From: Phenylobacterium deserti
Lineage (GTDB): Bacteria > Pseudomonadota > Alphaproteobacteria > Caulobacterales > Caulobacteraceae
Direction of reading: 5' to 3'
NCBI RefSeq assembly: GCF_003254705.1
Contig: NZ_QFYR01000001.1
Coordinates: 992,001-1,056,000, forward strand
DNA: 64,000 bases
The position numbers and the translations under genes are program-made. Below the pieces are notes generated by a model, which saw only the letters and a list, made by a program, of their open reading frames with translations, was not told the origin of the DNA and searched no databases. Positions 48,835-57,709 of this stretch are shown in pieces; the stretch's first letter is position 1, and each line of letters opens with the position of its first letter.

Positions 48835-49917
48835 CTAAGCCGCGCGCACCGCGGCGGGGGTGGCGCTCGCGACCGGCTGCGGCGCTTTCTGGACGATGCA
48901 GCCGTACCAGCCCATGCCCTTGTAGGTTTCGTAGCCGGGGGTGAGGGCGTAGCCGATGGTGGCGCCGTGGTCGGCGTAGCTGCCCATGCCTTCGACGCCG
49001 GCGGGGAGGCGGAAGCTGTCCACCAGCTCGCCGCGTTGATCCGAGGCGGCCAGCACGCGGCCGGAGGCGTCCAGCAGCATGACGCGGGAACGGGCGCGTT
49101 CCTCCTCGGTGAGGCGGACACCGTCCACCACCGCCTGCGCCTGGGGCTGCCAGTCGAAGTGGATGCCGAGCACGCCGAGCACCTCGCCGTCCGAACGGCC
49201 GCCCCGGCGGATGGCTGCGGCGTAGGTGGCGACCGGGGCATCCCCCAGCAGCGGCGCGCGGCCTACGTCGGAGTTGACGAAGTCGTCGCCCGTCCGCGTG
49301 GCCAAGGCGCGCTTGAACCAGTCCGCGCTGGCGACGGTGGAGCCTTGCACGCGGGGATAGCGGTCGGGCCGCCCGCTGGCGACGATCCGGCCGTCGCGGT
49401 CGCAGATCCAGAGGTCGAGATAGACGGTGTAGGCGTCGAGGATCACCTTCAGCCGCTGGCTGGCGTGGCGGCAGGTCTGGGGCGAGGCGTTCTCCACCGA
49501 CTCGACCACCGCCGAGTCCGTCGCCCACCAGCGCACGTCGCAGGTGCGCTCATAAAGGTTGCGGTCGATGATCTCGATGGCGTTGAGCGCCAGGTCGGCG
49601 AGGCGCTGGCCGCGCACGTGGTCGATGATCGCCGCGCCAACCGCGGACAGTTCCGACAGGTCGGCCTTCACCTGGCTTTCCAACGCCTTGGTGACCTCGT
49701 CGATCGAGCCGGAGATGCGCTGGAATTCCTCGGCCACCACCATGAACCCGCGGCCCGCTTCCCCGGCGCGTGCGGCGGTGATCATGGCGTTGATGGCGAG
49801 CATCTTGGCTTCGCGGTTGATGGACGCAATCTCGCCGATGCTGGAGCCGGCCACGGTGGACAGCCGGTTCGACAGCTCGAGGATTCGCTCGGGAGCGACG
49901 CTGGCGTCTTCGGACAA
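48835..49917 (-). CDS. Soluble MCP-like signalling protein with C-terminal PDC/Cache sensor
   Basis: 360 residues without signal peptide or membrane helix. Residues about 1-90 resemble the chemoreceptor signalling tip (REAKMLAINAMITAARAGEAGRGFMVVAEEFQRI), matching the NAxxxAARAGExGxGF hallmark, with flanking coiled-coil heptads but only one arm. Residues about 150-345 look like a PDC/Cache ligand domain: WICDRDGRIVASGRPDRYP, FVNSDVG, GVLGIHFDW and LLDASGRVLAASD. Usually the sensor lies N-terminal and outside the cell. The order here is reversed and everything appears cytoplasmic. It may report an internal signal to CheW/CheA. Confidence 0.75.
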   Translation of the reverse strand: MSEDASVAPERILELSNRLSTVAGSSIGEIASINREAKMLAINAMITAARAGEAGRGFMVVAEEFQRISGSIDEVTKALESQVKADLSELSAVGAAIIDHVRGQRLADLALNAIEIIDRNLYERTCDVRWWATDSAVVESVENASPQTCRHASQRLKVILDAYTVYLDLWICDRDGRIVASGRPDRYPRVQGSTVASADWFKRALATRTGDDFVNSDVGRAPLLGDAPVATYAAAIRRGGRSDGEVLGVLGIHFDWQPQAQAVVDGVRLTEEERARSRVMLLDASGRVLAASDQRGELVDSFRLPAGVEGMGSYADHGATIGYALTPGYETYKGMGWYGCIVQKAPQPVASATPAAVRAA

Positions 49918-49959
49918 GGGCCTTCCCCCAAACGCGCGGCGGGTCCGGCCGCACGCCCA

Positions 49960-49991
49960 TCAGAATGATGGCTAACGGGTTACGATAACCT
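49960..49991 (-). promoter_or_regulatory. Paired inverted repeats upstream of the MCP-like gene
   Basis: CATCA-GAA-TGATG (49960-49972) and GGTTA-CGA-TAACC (49979-49991), both perfect 5-bp palindromes with 3-base spacers, 43-75 bases upstream of the start. They may be adjacent operator sites, or part of a promoter. The rest of the 49918-50077 gap shows nothing else. Confidence 0.35.
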
Positions 49992-50077
49992 TGCGATCTC
50001 AAAGGCGGACTTCGCCGGAAAAACAGACACTTGCCTGGTAAACGGGCGGCGGGCGCCAGCAGATTGGGCGACGCCCT

Positions 50078-51064
50078 TCAGAGCATCGCCGGGATGACCC
50101 GATCCGGCGGGCGGTGGCCGTCCAGCCAGGTCTGGATGTTGATGATCACCTTCTCGCCCATCTGCACCCGCGCCTCGATGGTGGCTGAGCCCTGGTGGGG
50201 CAGGAGGACGGCGTTGGGCTTGCCCAGCAGCTTGGGATTGATCGCCGGCTCGTGCTCGAACACGTCCAGGCCGACGCCGGCGATGGCGCCCGCCGCCAGC
50301 ATCTCGCCCAGCGCGTTCTCGTCGATGATCTCGCCCCGGGCGGTGTTCACCACCACCGCGTGCGCCTGGAGCAGCTTCAACCGGCGAGCCGACAGCAGGT
50401 GATAGCTGGAGGGCGTATGCGGGGCATGGACCGTCAGGATGTCCACTCGAGCCAGCATCTGGTCGAGGCTTTCCCAGTAGGTGGCCGACAGCTCCTGGGC
50501 GATGCGTGAGCTGACTGGCTTGCGGTTGTGGTAGTGGATCTCTAGCCCAAAGGCCCGGGCCCGGCGGGCGACGGCCTGACCGATGCGCCCCATGCCGATG
50601 ATCCCCAGCTTCTTGCCGGTGATGCGCCGGCCGAGCATCCAGGTGGGGGACCAGCCCTGGAACTGGCCCGCCTGGGTCAGATTGGCGCCTTCCACGATCC
50701 GCCGGCTGACGGCCATGATCAGGGCCATGGTCAGGTCAGCGGTGTCGTCCGTGAGCACGCCCGGCGTGTTGGTGACGGTCACGCCCCGGGCGTTGGCCGC
50801 GGCCACGTCGATGTGGTCGACGCCCGCGCCGAAGTTGGCGATCAGCTTGAGCTGCGGTCCGGCCTTTTCGAGAAGGGCCGCATCGATCCGGTCGGTGATG
50901 GTCGGGGCCAGGACATCGGCCCGCTGGACCGCGTCCACGAGCTGCTCGCGGCTCATGGGCGCGTCGGAAATGTTCAGCTCGGCGTCGAACAGCTCACCCA
51001 TCCGCGCCTCGACAGGCTCCGGAAGTTTGCGCGTCACGATGACTTTCGGCTTGCGGGCGGCCAT
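50078..51064 (-). CDS. D-2-hydroxyacid dehydrogenase (glyoxylate/hydroxypyruvate reductase type)
   Basis: About 328 residues from ATG 51064. The reading frame continues far upstream across other genes, but that part is shadow sequence. NAD(P)-linked Rossmann enzyme: KLIANFGAGVDHIDV, GIIGMGRIGQAVARRARAFG, TVHAPHTPSSYHLL, NTARGEIIDENAL with catalytic Arg, DVFEHEP with Glu, and LLPHQGSATIEAR, where the catalytic His is followed by Q-G instead of the more usual I-G. It fits GyaR/GhrB-type glyoxylate reductases; the substrate is inferred. Confidence 0.93.
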   Translation of the reverse strand: MAARKPKVIVTRKLPEPVEARMGELFDAELNISDAPMSREQLVDAVQRADVLAPTITDRIDAALLEKAGPQLKLIANFGAGVDHIDVAAANARGVTVTNTPGVLTDDTADLTMALIMAVSRRIVEGANLTQAGQFQGWSPTWMLGRRITGKKLGIIGMGRIGQAVARRARAFGLEIHYHNRKPVSSRIAQELSATYWESLDQMLARVDILTVHAPHTPSSYHLLSARRLKLLQAHAVVVNTARGEIIDENALGEMLAAGAIAGVGLDVFEHEPAINPKLLGKPNAVLLPHQGSATIEARVQMGEKVIINIQTWLDGHRPPDRVIPAML

Positions 51065-51181
51065 GTGCGAACTGAAAAGGGGGCGTTTCCGGGGCGCCGC
51101 TTCGGAGGCGGTCGGGTTGTGAAAAGCTCTAGCAAAGGGTCCATGGGCGGCCAAGGCAAGCTGGCGTCGGAAAGACGCAGG

Positions 51182-51679
51182 ATGCGGCAGGCGCCGCTTT
51201 GGGCGGCGGCTCTGACCTTGCTGGCGGGAGCCGCCTGGGCTGCGCCTGAGCGGGCGACGCCCTCCGGCCTGCCCGTGCCGCGATATGTGTCCTTGAAGTT
51301 CGACAAGGTGAACGCGCGCTCGGGTCCCGGCAACGACCACCGGCTGATGTGGGTCTACAGCGCCAAGGGCCTGCCGGTTCAGGTGGTGGCCGAAACCGCC
51401 GAGTGGCGTCGGGTCTGCGATCCGCAAGGCGGGCTGGCCTGGGTCCACAAGCGGACCACCGACGGCCGGCGCATGGTCATGAACACCCGTCCGCAGCCGC
51501 TGGTGCTGCGCCGCAAGCCCAAGGACCAGGCCTCGCCGGAGGCCTATCTGAACTCCCGTGCGCTCGCCGCGTTGGTCCGGTGCGAGAAGGGCTGGTGCCG
51601 CGTAAAGGTGGACGGAACCGGCGGCTGGGTTCGCGAAGGCGAGCTGTGGGGCACGGCCGAGCCTCCGCAATGCCGTTGA
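51182..51679 (+). CDS. Exported SH3-like (DUF1058) domain protein
   Basis: About 165 residues from ATG 51182, chosen because it gives a compact signal peptide (MRQAPLWAAALTLLAGAAWA); the ATG at 51143 is an alternative. Two SH3b-type repeats follow: VSLKFDKVNARSGPGNDHRL and PQPLVLRRKPKDQAS / VRCEKGWCRVKVDGTGGWV, each a ligand- or cell-wall-binding barrel. A periplasmic wall-associated role is inferred. It is divergent from the dehydrogenase gene and precedes fabA. Confidence 0.88.
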   Translation: MRQAPLWAAALTLLAGAAWAAPERATPSGLPVPRYVSLKFDKVNARSGPGNDHRLMWVYSAKGLPVQVVAETAEWRRVCDPQGGLAWVHKRTTDGRRMVMNTRPQPLVLRRKPKDQASPEAYLNSRALAALVRCEKGWCRVKVDGTGGWVREGELWGTAEPPQCR

Positions 51680-51739
51680 GCCGCTGCTCCGCCTCGTGCT
51701 AGGCGAAGCCCCTTTGTTTATCGAGGCCGGATACCGACC

Positions 51740-52276
51740 ATGAGCCAAGCCGCCGACACTCCGGCCCGCCCCTCCAGCTACACCCTGGAAGAGCTCCTGG
51801 CCTGCGCCCGGGGCGAGATGTTCGGGCCGGGCAACGCCCAGCTGCCCGCGCCGCCCATGCTGATGTTCGACCGCATCACCTCGATCGGGTCGACCGGCGG
51901 CGCCTACGGCAAGGGCCATGTGGAAGCCGAGCTGGATATCCGCGAGGACCTCTGGTTCTTCGCCTGCCACTTCATCAACGACCCGGTTATGCCGGGCTGC
52001 CTGGGCCTCGACGCCATGTGGCAGCTGGTCGGCTTCTTCCTCGGTTGGTCCGGCGCGCCGGGCCGCGGCCGCGCCCTGGGCGTGGGCGAGGTGAAGTTTA
52101 CCGGCCAGGTGACCCCCAACGTCAGCAAGCTGGTCTACAAGATCGACCTGAAGCGCGTGATCATGCGCAAGCTGGTCATGGGCGTCGGCGACGGGGTCCT
52201 GCTGGCGGACGGCAAGCCGATCTATGAGGCCAAGGATCTGCGGGTCGGGCTGTTCTCCGCCGAAGACCTGGTCTGA
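51740..52276 (+). CDS. fabA: 3-hydroxydecanoyl-ACP dehydratase/isomerase
   Basis: 178 residues. Makes the cis-3-decenoyl-ACP branch point in unsaturated fatty-acid synthesis. Seen: [45 protein letters not shown] with the active His and the Asp on the following helix, and [13 protein letters not shown]. First gene of a fabA-fabB group, as in most alphaproteobacteria that make unsaturated fatty acids this way. Confidence 0.97.
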   Translation: MSQAADTPARPSSYTLEELLACARGEMFGPGNAQLPAPPMLMFDRITSIGSTGGAYGKGHVEAELDIREDLWFFACHFINDPVMPGCLGLDAMWQLVGFFLGWSGAPGRGRALGVGEVKFTGQVTPNVSKLVYKIDLKRVIMRKLVMGVGDGVLLADGKPIYEAKDLRVGLFSAEDLV

Positions 52277-52331
52277 GAATAAGAAACGGGTCCGCGGACA
52301 AGGGGCGGGCCACACGGAGGGAGTAAGCTTG

Positions 52332-53543
52332 ATGCGCCGCGTGGCGGTCACCGGACTGGGCATCGTCTCATCCATCGGCAACAACGCCGATGAAGTGCTG
52401 GCTTCGCTGCGCGAGGCCAAGTCGGGGACCGTCGCGGCCCCGGAGTATGCGGAACTGGGATTCCGGTGCCAGGTGCACGCCCCGCCGCAGCTCGAGTGGG
52501 AGTCCATGGTGGACCGGCGAGCGGCGCGTTTCCTGGCGCCCGGCACCGCCTATGGCCACATCGCCATGGAACAGGCGATCGCCGACGCCGGCCTGGAAGA
52601 GGGCGAGGTCAGCCACGAGCGCACCGGCCTGGTGGTCGGCTCCGGCGGCCCGTCCACCCGGGTGATCGTGGAAGCGGCGGAAACCGCCCGCACGCGCGGC
52701 CCCAAGCGCATCGGCCCGTTCGCGGTGCCGAAGGCCATGAGCTCGGGGCCGTCGGCGACGCTGGCCACCTGGTTCAAGATCCGCGGCCTGAACTTCTCCA
52801 TCTCCTCGGCCTGCGCCACCTCCGCCCACTGCATCGGCACGGGGTTCGAGCAGATCGCCATGGGCAAGCAGGACGTGGTGTTCGCCGGCGGCGTGGAAGA
52901 GCTCGACTGGACGCTCAGCGTGCTGTTCGACGCCATGGGCGCCATGACCACCGGCTACAACGATCGGCCGGCGGTAGCCTCGCGCGCCTATGACGTGAAC
53001 CGCGACGGCTTCGTGATCGCCGGCGGGGCGGGCATCGTGGTTCTGGAAGAGCTCGAGCGCGCCAAGGCGCGTGGGGCCAAGATCTACGGCGAGATCGTCG
53101 GCTACGCGGCCAACTCGGACGGCTACGACATGGTGGCGCCCAGCGGCGAGGGCGCGATCCGGTGCATGCGCCTCGCCATGGAGCAGGCCGGCAACCGCCG
53201 CATCGACTACCTGAACCCGCACGGCACCTCGACGCCAGTGGGCGACGCCAAGGAGATGGACGCGGTCCGCACCGTGTTCGGGGACAATGCGCCGCTGATC
53301 TCCTCCACCAAGTCGCTGACCGGGCACAGCCTGGGCGCGGCGGGGGTGCAGGAGGCGATCTACAGCCTGCTCATGCTCAACAACGGCTTCGCCGCCGAGA
53401 GCGCCAACATCGAGACCCTCGACCCGGCGTTCGAAGGCCTGCCGATCCTGCGCCAGCGCAAGGACGTCGAGCTGGAAACGGTGATGAGCAACAGCTTCGG
53501 CTTCGGCGGCACCAACGGCTGCCTGGTGATGAGCCGGGTCTGA
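52332..53543 (+). CDS. fabB: 3-oxoacyl-ACP synthase I
   Basis: About 403 residues. A GGAGG ribosome site fits a TTG at 52329 slightly better than the ATG at 52332; both give nearly the same protein. Elongates unsaturated acyl-ACPs. Seen: [21 protein letters not shown], catalytic Cys in [13 protein letters not shown], catalytic His residues in [12 protein letters not shown] and TGHSLGAAG, and NSFGFGGTN. Its end is followed by a long hairpin and a small membrane gene. Confidence 0.97.
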   Translation: MRRVAVTGLGIVSSIGNNADEVLASLREAKSGTVAAPEYAELGFRCQVHAPPQLEWESMVDRRAARFLAPGTAYGHIAMEQAIADAGLEEGEVSHERTGLVVGSGGPSTRVIVEAAETARTRGPKRIGPFAVPKAMSSGPSATLATWFKIRGLNFSISSACATSAHCIGTGFEQIAMGKQDVVFAGGVEELDWTLSVLFDAMGAMTTGYNDRPAVASRAYDVNRDGFVIAGGAGIVVLEELERAKARGAKIYGEIVGYAANSDGYDMVAPSGEGAIRCMRLAMEQAGNRRIDYLNPHGTSTPVGDAKEMDAVRTVFGDNAPLISSTKSLTGHSLGAAGVQEAIYSLLMLNNGFAAESANIETLDPAFEGLPILRQRKDVELETVMSNSFGFGGTNGCLVMSRV

Positions 53544-53558
53544 GCCAGACGTTGCAGC

Positions 53559-53597
53559 CTCTCCCGCTTCGCGCCTAGTCTGGCGCGAACGGGAGAG
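53559..53597 (+). promoter_or_regulatory. 16-bp hairpin hiding the ribosome site of the next small gene
   Basis: CTCTCCCG-c-TTCGCGCC (53559-53575) pairs with GGCGCGAACGGGAGAG (53582-53597), with one bulged C and a 6-base loop. The right arm contains GGGAGAG, the ribosome site of the 65-residue gene starting at 53603. No T-run follows, so it is a poor intrinsic terminator. It may act as a translational switch or mRNA end after fabB. Confidence 0.65.
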
Positions 53598-53602
53598 AGC
53601 AC

Positions 53603-53800
53603 ATGCGCGGGGCCAAATCGAACAGCCTGACCGCCGTCGGCGCAGCGCTGCTGGTGATCGGCATCGTCCTGTCACGGCGCGAAGGTAACGTGCTGGGCAT
53701 GTCCGCAGACTGGTTCGCCGGCTTCCTGTTCGGGGCGGCGATCGGAATCTTCTTCCTGGCGATCATCATTGGCGTTCGCGAGAAGCGAGCCAAGGGCTAA
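53603..53800 (+). CDS. 65-residue membrane protein with two helices
   Basis: Starts at ATG 53603 with GGGAGAG six bases upstream, inside a strong hairpin. Two membrane helices are seen (about residues 10-24, AVGAALLVIGIVLS, and about 37-58, WFAGFLFGAAIGIFFLAIIIGV), with a basic linker (RREGN) and a basic tail (REKRAKG). A short cytoplasmic or periplasmic turn separates them. No named family is recognised. It lies in the fabB-fabI gap, so a link with fatty-acid or membrane synthesis is possible but unproven. Confidence 0.78.
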   Translation: MRGAKSNSLTAVGAALLVIGIVLSRREGNVLGMSADWFAGFLFGAAIGIFFLAIIIGVREKRAKG

Positions 53801-53902
53801 GCCGGCAAACCGCCTCTCCCTGCGGGCGGCGCTATCCACGCTTGCCCTTGACGCCGGCCCCGTCCAAAAACCGCCCGAACGACAAAAGCTTGGAGATGGC
53901 GC

Positions 53903-54718
53903 GTGGCCGACGACTATCAGATGCCCAAGGGCGAGCTGATGAAGGGCAAGAAGGGGATCGTCACCGGCGTGGCGAACCACCAGTCCATCGCCTGGGGCAT
54001 CGCGTCCCAGCTGGCCGCCCAGGGCGCCGAGATCGCCCTGCTGCACCTTCCTGGCATGGAACGCCGCGTTCAGCCGCTGGCTGAAAGCATCGGGGTCACC
54101 GTCACCGCGCCGGTGGACGTCACCGACGACGCCTCCATGGACGCCGCCTTCCAGACGGTGAAGGACGCCTTCGGCCAGATCGACTTCTTCGTCCACGCCA
54201 TCGCCTTCGCCAACAAGGACGAGCTGAAGGGCTCGTTCGTCGAGAACACCACGCGCGAGGGCTTCCTGCGCGCCATGAACATCTCGGCCTTCAGCTTCGT
54301 GGACTGCGCCCGGCGGGCGGCCGACATGATGCCGGAGAGCGGCGGGTCGATCATCACCCTGACCTACATGGGCTCGGAGCGGGCGATCCCGAACTACAAC
54401 ACCATGGGCGTGGCCAAGGCCGCGCTGGAAAGCGCCGTCCGTTACGCCGCCCGCGACCTTGGCCCCAAGGGCATCCGCGTGAACGCGGTCTCGCCGGGCG
54501 CCATGCGCACCCTGTCGCTGGCCGGCATCAGCGGCGGCCGCGGCATGCTGGCCAAGGGCCGCTCCTTGTCGGCCATGAAGGAAGACACCTCCATGGAAGG
54601 GGTGGCCGGCTGCGCCCTGTGGCTGCTGAGCGACCTCGGCAAGTCCACCACGGGCGAGCTGATCCACGTGGACGCCGGCTTCCACATCATGGGCTTCTCG
54701 GAAGACGAGGAGGGCTGA
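53903..54718 (+). CDS. fabI: Enoyl-ACP reductase (NADH) FabI
   Basis: 271 residues from GTG 53903 with GGAG seven bases upstream. Final reduction step of each fatty-acid cycle. Seen: GKKGIVTGVANHQSIAWGIA, the FabI form of the Rossmann glycine loop, VHAIAFANKDELKG, TYMGSERAIPNYNTMGVAKAALE with the Tyr-x6-Lys pair, and the substrate loop LSLAGISGG. It is the target of triclosan-type inhibitors in the family. Follows fabAB and the small membrane gene. Confidence 0.96.
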   Translation: MADDYQMPKGELMKGKKGIVTGVANHQSIAWGIASQLAAQGAEIALLHLPGMERRVQPLAESIGVTVTAPVDVTDDASMDAAFQTVKDAFGQIDFFVHAIAFANKDELKGSFVENTTREGFLRAMNISAFSFVDCARRAADMMPESGGSIITLTYMGSERAIPNYNTMGVAKAALESAVRYAARDLGPKGIRVNAVSPGAMRTLSLAGISGGRGMLAKGRSLSAMKEDTSMEGVAGCALWLLSDLGKSTTGELIHVDAGFHIMGFSEDEEG

Positions 54719-54754
54719 GGCTCTCCTCTCCCATGCCGGCTAGCGGATGAAGAG

Positions 54755-56008
54755 ATGAGCCAGCAGTTCGACGCCGACGTCATCATCGCGGGCGCGGGGA
54801 TCGCCGGCGCGACTCTGGGCCTGGCGCTGGCGCGCGCAGGTTTGAAGCCGATCCTGATCGACCCGGCCCCGGTCAGCGCGCAGCTCGAGCCGACCTTTGA
54901 CGGGCGCTCCCACGCCATCGCCTACGCCGCGTTCCGCCAGTGGCGGGCGCTGGGCTTGGCCGAAGCGCTGGAGCCGCACGCCCAGCGCATCGAGCAGATC
55001 CTGGTCACCGACGGCCGCACGCCCGGCGCTTCGGCCGGCGCGCCGCACGCCTTCTTCCTGCGCTTTGACTCCGACGAGATCGCCGGCCGCTCTGATGGCG
55101 AGCCGCTGGGCTACCTGATGGAGAACCGCCACACCCGCGCCGCCCTGGCCGCTGCGCTTAAGGCGGCCGGCGTCGAGGTCTTGGCGCCGGCCCGGGTCCG
55201 CAACGCCCGCTTCGATGCCCGTGCGGCCAGCGTCGAACTGGAAGACGGCCGCGTGCTGACCGCCCCCCTGGTGGTCGGCGCCGAAGGGCGCGGCTCCGTC
55301 ATCCGCGAGGCGGCTGGCATCGGCGCCCTGGGCTGGGATTACAAGCAGACCGGCGTGGTGGCGACGGTGCGTCTGGCCAAGCCGCACGGCGGCGTCGCGC
55401 ACGAGTTCTTCCTGCCGTCCGGCCCCTTCGCCATCCTGCCGCTGACCGACGACCGTGCGAGCCTTGTCTGGACCGAAAGCCAGGCGCGCGCCGCGGCCCT
55501 GAAGGACGCCCGGCCCGAGATCTTCCACGCCCACCTGCAGCGCCGGTTCGGCGAGTACCTGGGCGAGGCGGTGCTGGAAGGGCCGGTCTTCACCTATCCG
55601 CTGAACCTTCAGATCGCCGAGCAGCTGGCCGGCCCGCGTGTGGCCCTGCTGGGCGATGCGGCCCATGGCGTACACCCGATTGCCGGGCAGGGGCTGAACC
55701 TCGGCCTCAAGGGCGCTGCGGCTTTGGCCGAGGTGATCGTCGACGCCCAGCGCCTCGGCGAGGACATCGGGTCGGAAGCTGTTCTGGAGCGCTATGCAGC
55801 CTGGCGCAGGTTCGACACCATGACCCTGTCGGCCGGCATGGACGCCTTCGTGCGGCTGTTTTCCAACGACAACCCCCTGCTGCGGGTCGCACGGGGCGTG
55901 GGTATGAGCGTGGTCAACCGCATCGGACCCGCGCGCCGGTTCTTTATGCAGGAAGCGGGCGGCGCCGTGGGCGACCTGCCGCGGCTGCTGCGGGGCGAAG
56001 CGCTCTAG
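54755..56008 (+). CDS. UbiH/UbiF/COQ6-family FAD-dependent hydroxylase (ubiquinone synthesis)
   Basis: 417 residues. Flavin monooxygenase that hydroxylates the ubiquinone ring. Seen: FAD-binding ADVIIAGAGIAGATLGLALARAG, VVGAEGRGSVIREAAGI, and GDAAHGVHPIAGQGLNLGLKG, the GDAAHxxxPxxGQGxN motif. Which ring position is modified (UbiH, UbiI, UbiF or UbiL type) cannot be told from the motif alone. Starts 36 bases after fabI and may share its transcript. Confidence 0.93.
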   Translation: MSQQFDADVIIAGAGIAGATLGLALARAGLKPILIDPAPVSAQLEPTFDGRSHAIAYAAFRQWRALGLAEALEPHAQRIEQILVTDGRTPGASAGAPHAFFLRFDSDEIAGRSDGEPLGYLMENRHTRAALAAALKAAGVEVLAPARVRNARFDARAASVELEDGRVLTAPLVVGAEGRGSVIREAAGIGALGWDYKQTGVVATVRLAKPHGGVAHEFFLPSGPFAILPLTDDRASLVWTESQARAAALKDARPEIFHAHLQRRFGEYLGEAVLEGPVFTYPLNLQIAEQLAGPRVALLGDAAHGVHPIAGQGLNLGLKGAAALAEVIVDAQRLGEDIGSEAVLERYAAWRRFDTMTLSAGMDAFVRLFSNDNPLLRVARGVGMSVVNRIGPARRFFMQEAGGAVGDLPRLLRGEAL

Positions 56009-56009
56009 C

Positions 56010-56780
56010 TCAATCCTCGTCGTTGGGGATGTTCAGCAGGGTCGCGCAGGCCTTGCAGTAGACCGCATCCGGATCGTGCCGCATCAGCCCGCACGTCGGG
56101 CAGGTGAAGCGCACCTTGTTCGGCCGCATCACCGTCTGCGCCAGCCGCACGAACAGGGTGATGCCGGTGATCATGATGGCGATGGAGATCAGCTTCCCAG
56201 TCGCGCCGGGCAGGGTGATGTCGCCAAAGCCGGTGGTGGTGACGGTGGTCACCGTGAAGTAGAGCGCGTCCACATAGGTGTCGATGTCATCCACCTTCCG
56301 CGCGTACAGGGCATAGACGACGCCGGTGACGATGAAGAGGTAGGTGACCAGGGTGGCGATGACCTTGGTCAAGTCCTCCCAGCGCGTATTGTCCCAGCGC
56401 CGCGCGACCGTGTCCCAGAAGAAGTCGCTGTGGAACAGGGACCAGAGGCGCAGGATGCGCAGGAAGGCGAAGTTCGACAGGCTCAGCGGGAAGAGCAGGG
56501 TGATGAGCACCACCAAGTCCAGAAGCCCGTTTTGACGCAGCCACCGGCCGAAGTGCGGCGAAGCGTAGCCGCGAGCCAGAATGTCCAGCGCGACGATGCA
56601 GGCGATGATGTAGTCGGCTGTCAGGAACCGCGGATCGTCCCGGATCAGCGGCGTGACGATGAAGAAGACGATCAGCAGGAGGTCGATGCTGATCACCGAC
56701 AGCCGGAACCGCACCGCCGAGCGGGTCTCGCCGTAGTAAAGGGCGCGAAGCTTGCCGCGCAGGCCCTTGGGCCGCTCCAC
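56010..56780 (-). CDS. Voltage-gated-like potassium channel with C-terminal zinc ribbon
   Basis: 256 residues from GTG 56780. Six membrane segments: S1 (about 28-47), S2, S3, S4 (FAFLRILRLWSLFHSD with two or three Arg), S5 (about 137-160), pore helix and filter TTVTTTGFGDI, S6 (about 190-212). GFG rather than GYG is a known K+ filter variant. After S6 comes a short linker and a C-x2-C ... C-x2-C zinc ribbon (CPTCGLMRHDPDAVYCKAC, about 228-246), then NIPNDED. No RCK domain is present. Convergent with the Ubi gene (1-base gap). Confidence 0.88.
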   Translation of the reverse strand: MERPKGLRGKLRALYYGETRSAVRFRLSVISIDLLLIVFFIVTPLIRDDPRFLTADYIIACIVALDILARGYASPHFGRWLRQNGLLDLVVLITLLFPLSLSNFAFLRILRLWSLFHSDFFWDTVARRWDNTRWEDLTKVIATLVTYLFIVTGVVYALYARKVDDIDTYVDALYFTVTTVTTTGFGDITLPGATGKLISIAIMITGITLFVRLAQTVMRPNKVRFTCPTCGLMRHDPDAVYCKACATLLNIPNDED

Positions 56781-56809
56781 ATGCGGGTCGGCGGGCTCGG
56801 CGCGGATGG

Positions 56810-57019
56810 CTATTCCCCTTCGGCCAGCTCGCGGGCCTCTTCGGGCAGCATGATGGGGACGCCGTCGCGGATCGGGTAGGCGAGCTTGGCGCCGCGGCTG
56901 AGCAGCTCGCCCTTGGCCCGGTCCAGCTCGAGGGGCCCGCGGGTCACGGGGCAGACCAGCACCTCCAGCAGGCGCGGGTCGACATCGACTTCAGTGATCG
57001 GCGTGAAGGTCTCGCTCAT
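56810..57019 (-). CDS. Trm112/UPF0434 family small zinc-ribbon-like protein
   Basis: About 69 residues from ATG 57019. [30 protein letters not shown] and [21 protein letters not shown] match the Trm112 family (YcaR-like). Only one Cys (CPV) is seen where zinc-binding members have Cys pairs, so metal binding is doubtful. Such proteins activate methyltransferases in eukaryotes; the bacterial partner is unknown. Lies upstream of the channel gene and downstream of the LON gene on the same strand. Confidence 0.87.
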   Translation of the reverse strand: MSETFTPITEVDVDPRLLEVLVCPVTRGPLELDRAKGELLSRGAKLAYPIRDGVPIMLPEEARELAEGE

Positions 57020-57030
57020 GACGCGCACTC

Positions 57031-57696
57031 CTACTGCATGGAGTGGGTGTCGTCATCGCCGTCCTCCAGCGAGTCGATCTCGAGCAGGGTGGCCAAAGCC
57101 TCGAAACGGCCGGTGAGGTCCGGCGCCTCCAGCAGCGCCTGCTTCTCCGCCGGATCGAACGGCAGGCCCATGGCCAGGCTGTTCACCAAGGCCTCCAGCG
57201 GCGCGTTGGAGGCGGTGTCCCAGTCGATGTCGAGCTCGCGGCGGTTCAGGTAACGCTTCAGCGCCTTGGCGAAGAGGGTGCGGGCGTGCGGCTGCACCTG
57301 CTGCACCTCGTCGTCGCTGCCGAGATCGGCCTCATAGGGCGTGTAGTCCGCCTTCACCTGCCGATAGGGGGTGCGGATCGCCAGCTCTTCGCCAGCGTGG
57401 AAGCGGCACACCCCGGTCAGGGTGATCAGGTAACGCCCATCCGACGTCTCGGCGTAGCTGGTGATCCGACCGGCGCAGCCGACCTCCGCCAGCAGGGGGC
57501 GGGCGCGATCGCCGCCCGGCCGGGTCTGGATCATGCCGATGATCCGATCGCCGGCCATGACATCGTCGATCATGTTCAGGTAGCGCGGCTCGAAGATCTG
57601 CAGCGGCAGGTCCCCGCCCGGCAGCAGCAGGGCGCCATCCAGCGGGAACACCGGGATCACCTGCGGCAGGTCCGCCGTCTTGCGATAGCCCGGCAT
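57031..57696 (-). CDS. LON substrate-binding domain protein (ATP-independent Lon-like)
   Basis: About 221 residues from ATG 57696. Contains only the N-terminal LON domain ([34 protein letters not shown]) and no AAA+ or protease domain, as in the bacterial LonN family. Probably a substrate-handling or adaptor protein. It follows the thioredoxin-TPR gene and precedes the Trm112 gene on the same strand, suggesting an operon linked with protein quality control. Confidence 0.9.
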   Translation of the reverse strand: MPGYRKTADLPQVIPVFPLDGALLLPGGDLPLQIFEPRYLNMIDDVMAGDRIIGMIQTRPGGDRARPLLAEVGCAGRITSYAETSDGRYLITLTGVCRFHAGEELAIRTPYRQVKADYTPYEADLGSDDEVQQVQPHARTLFAKALKRYLNRRELDIDWDTASNAPLEALVNSLAMGLPFDPAEKQALLEAPDLTGRFEALATLLEIDSLEDGDDDTHSMQ

Positions 57697-57709
57697 CCGC
57701 GCCTCCGTC

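Noticed and set aside
51065..52546. Long N-terminal extension of the hydroxyacid dehydrogenase frame to 52546
   Set aside because: The extension is antisense to the SH3 protein and fabA and reads as shadow sequence; the family starts at ATG 51064.
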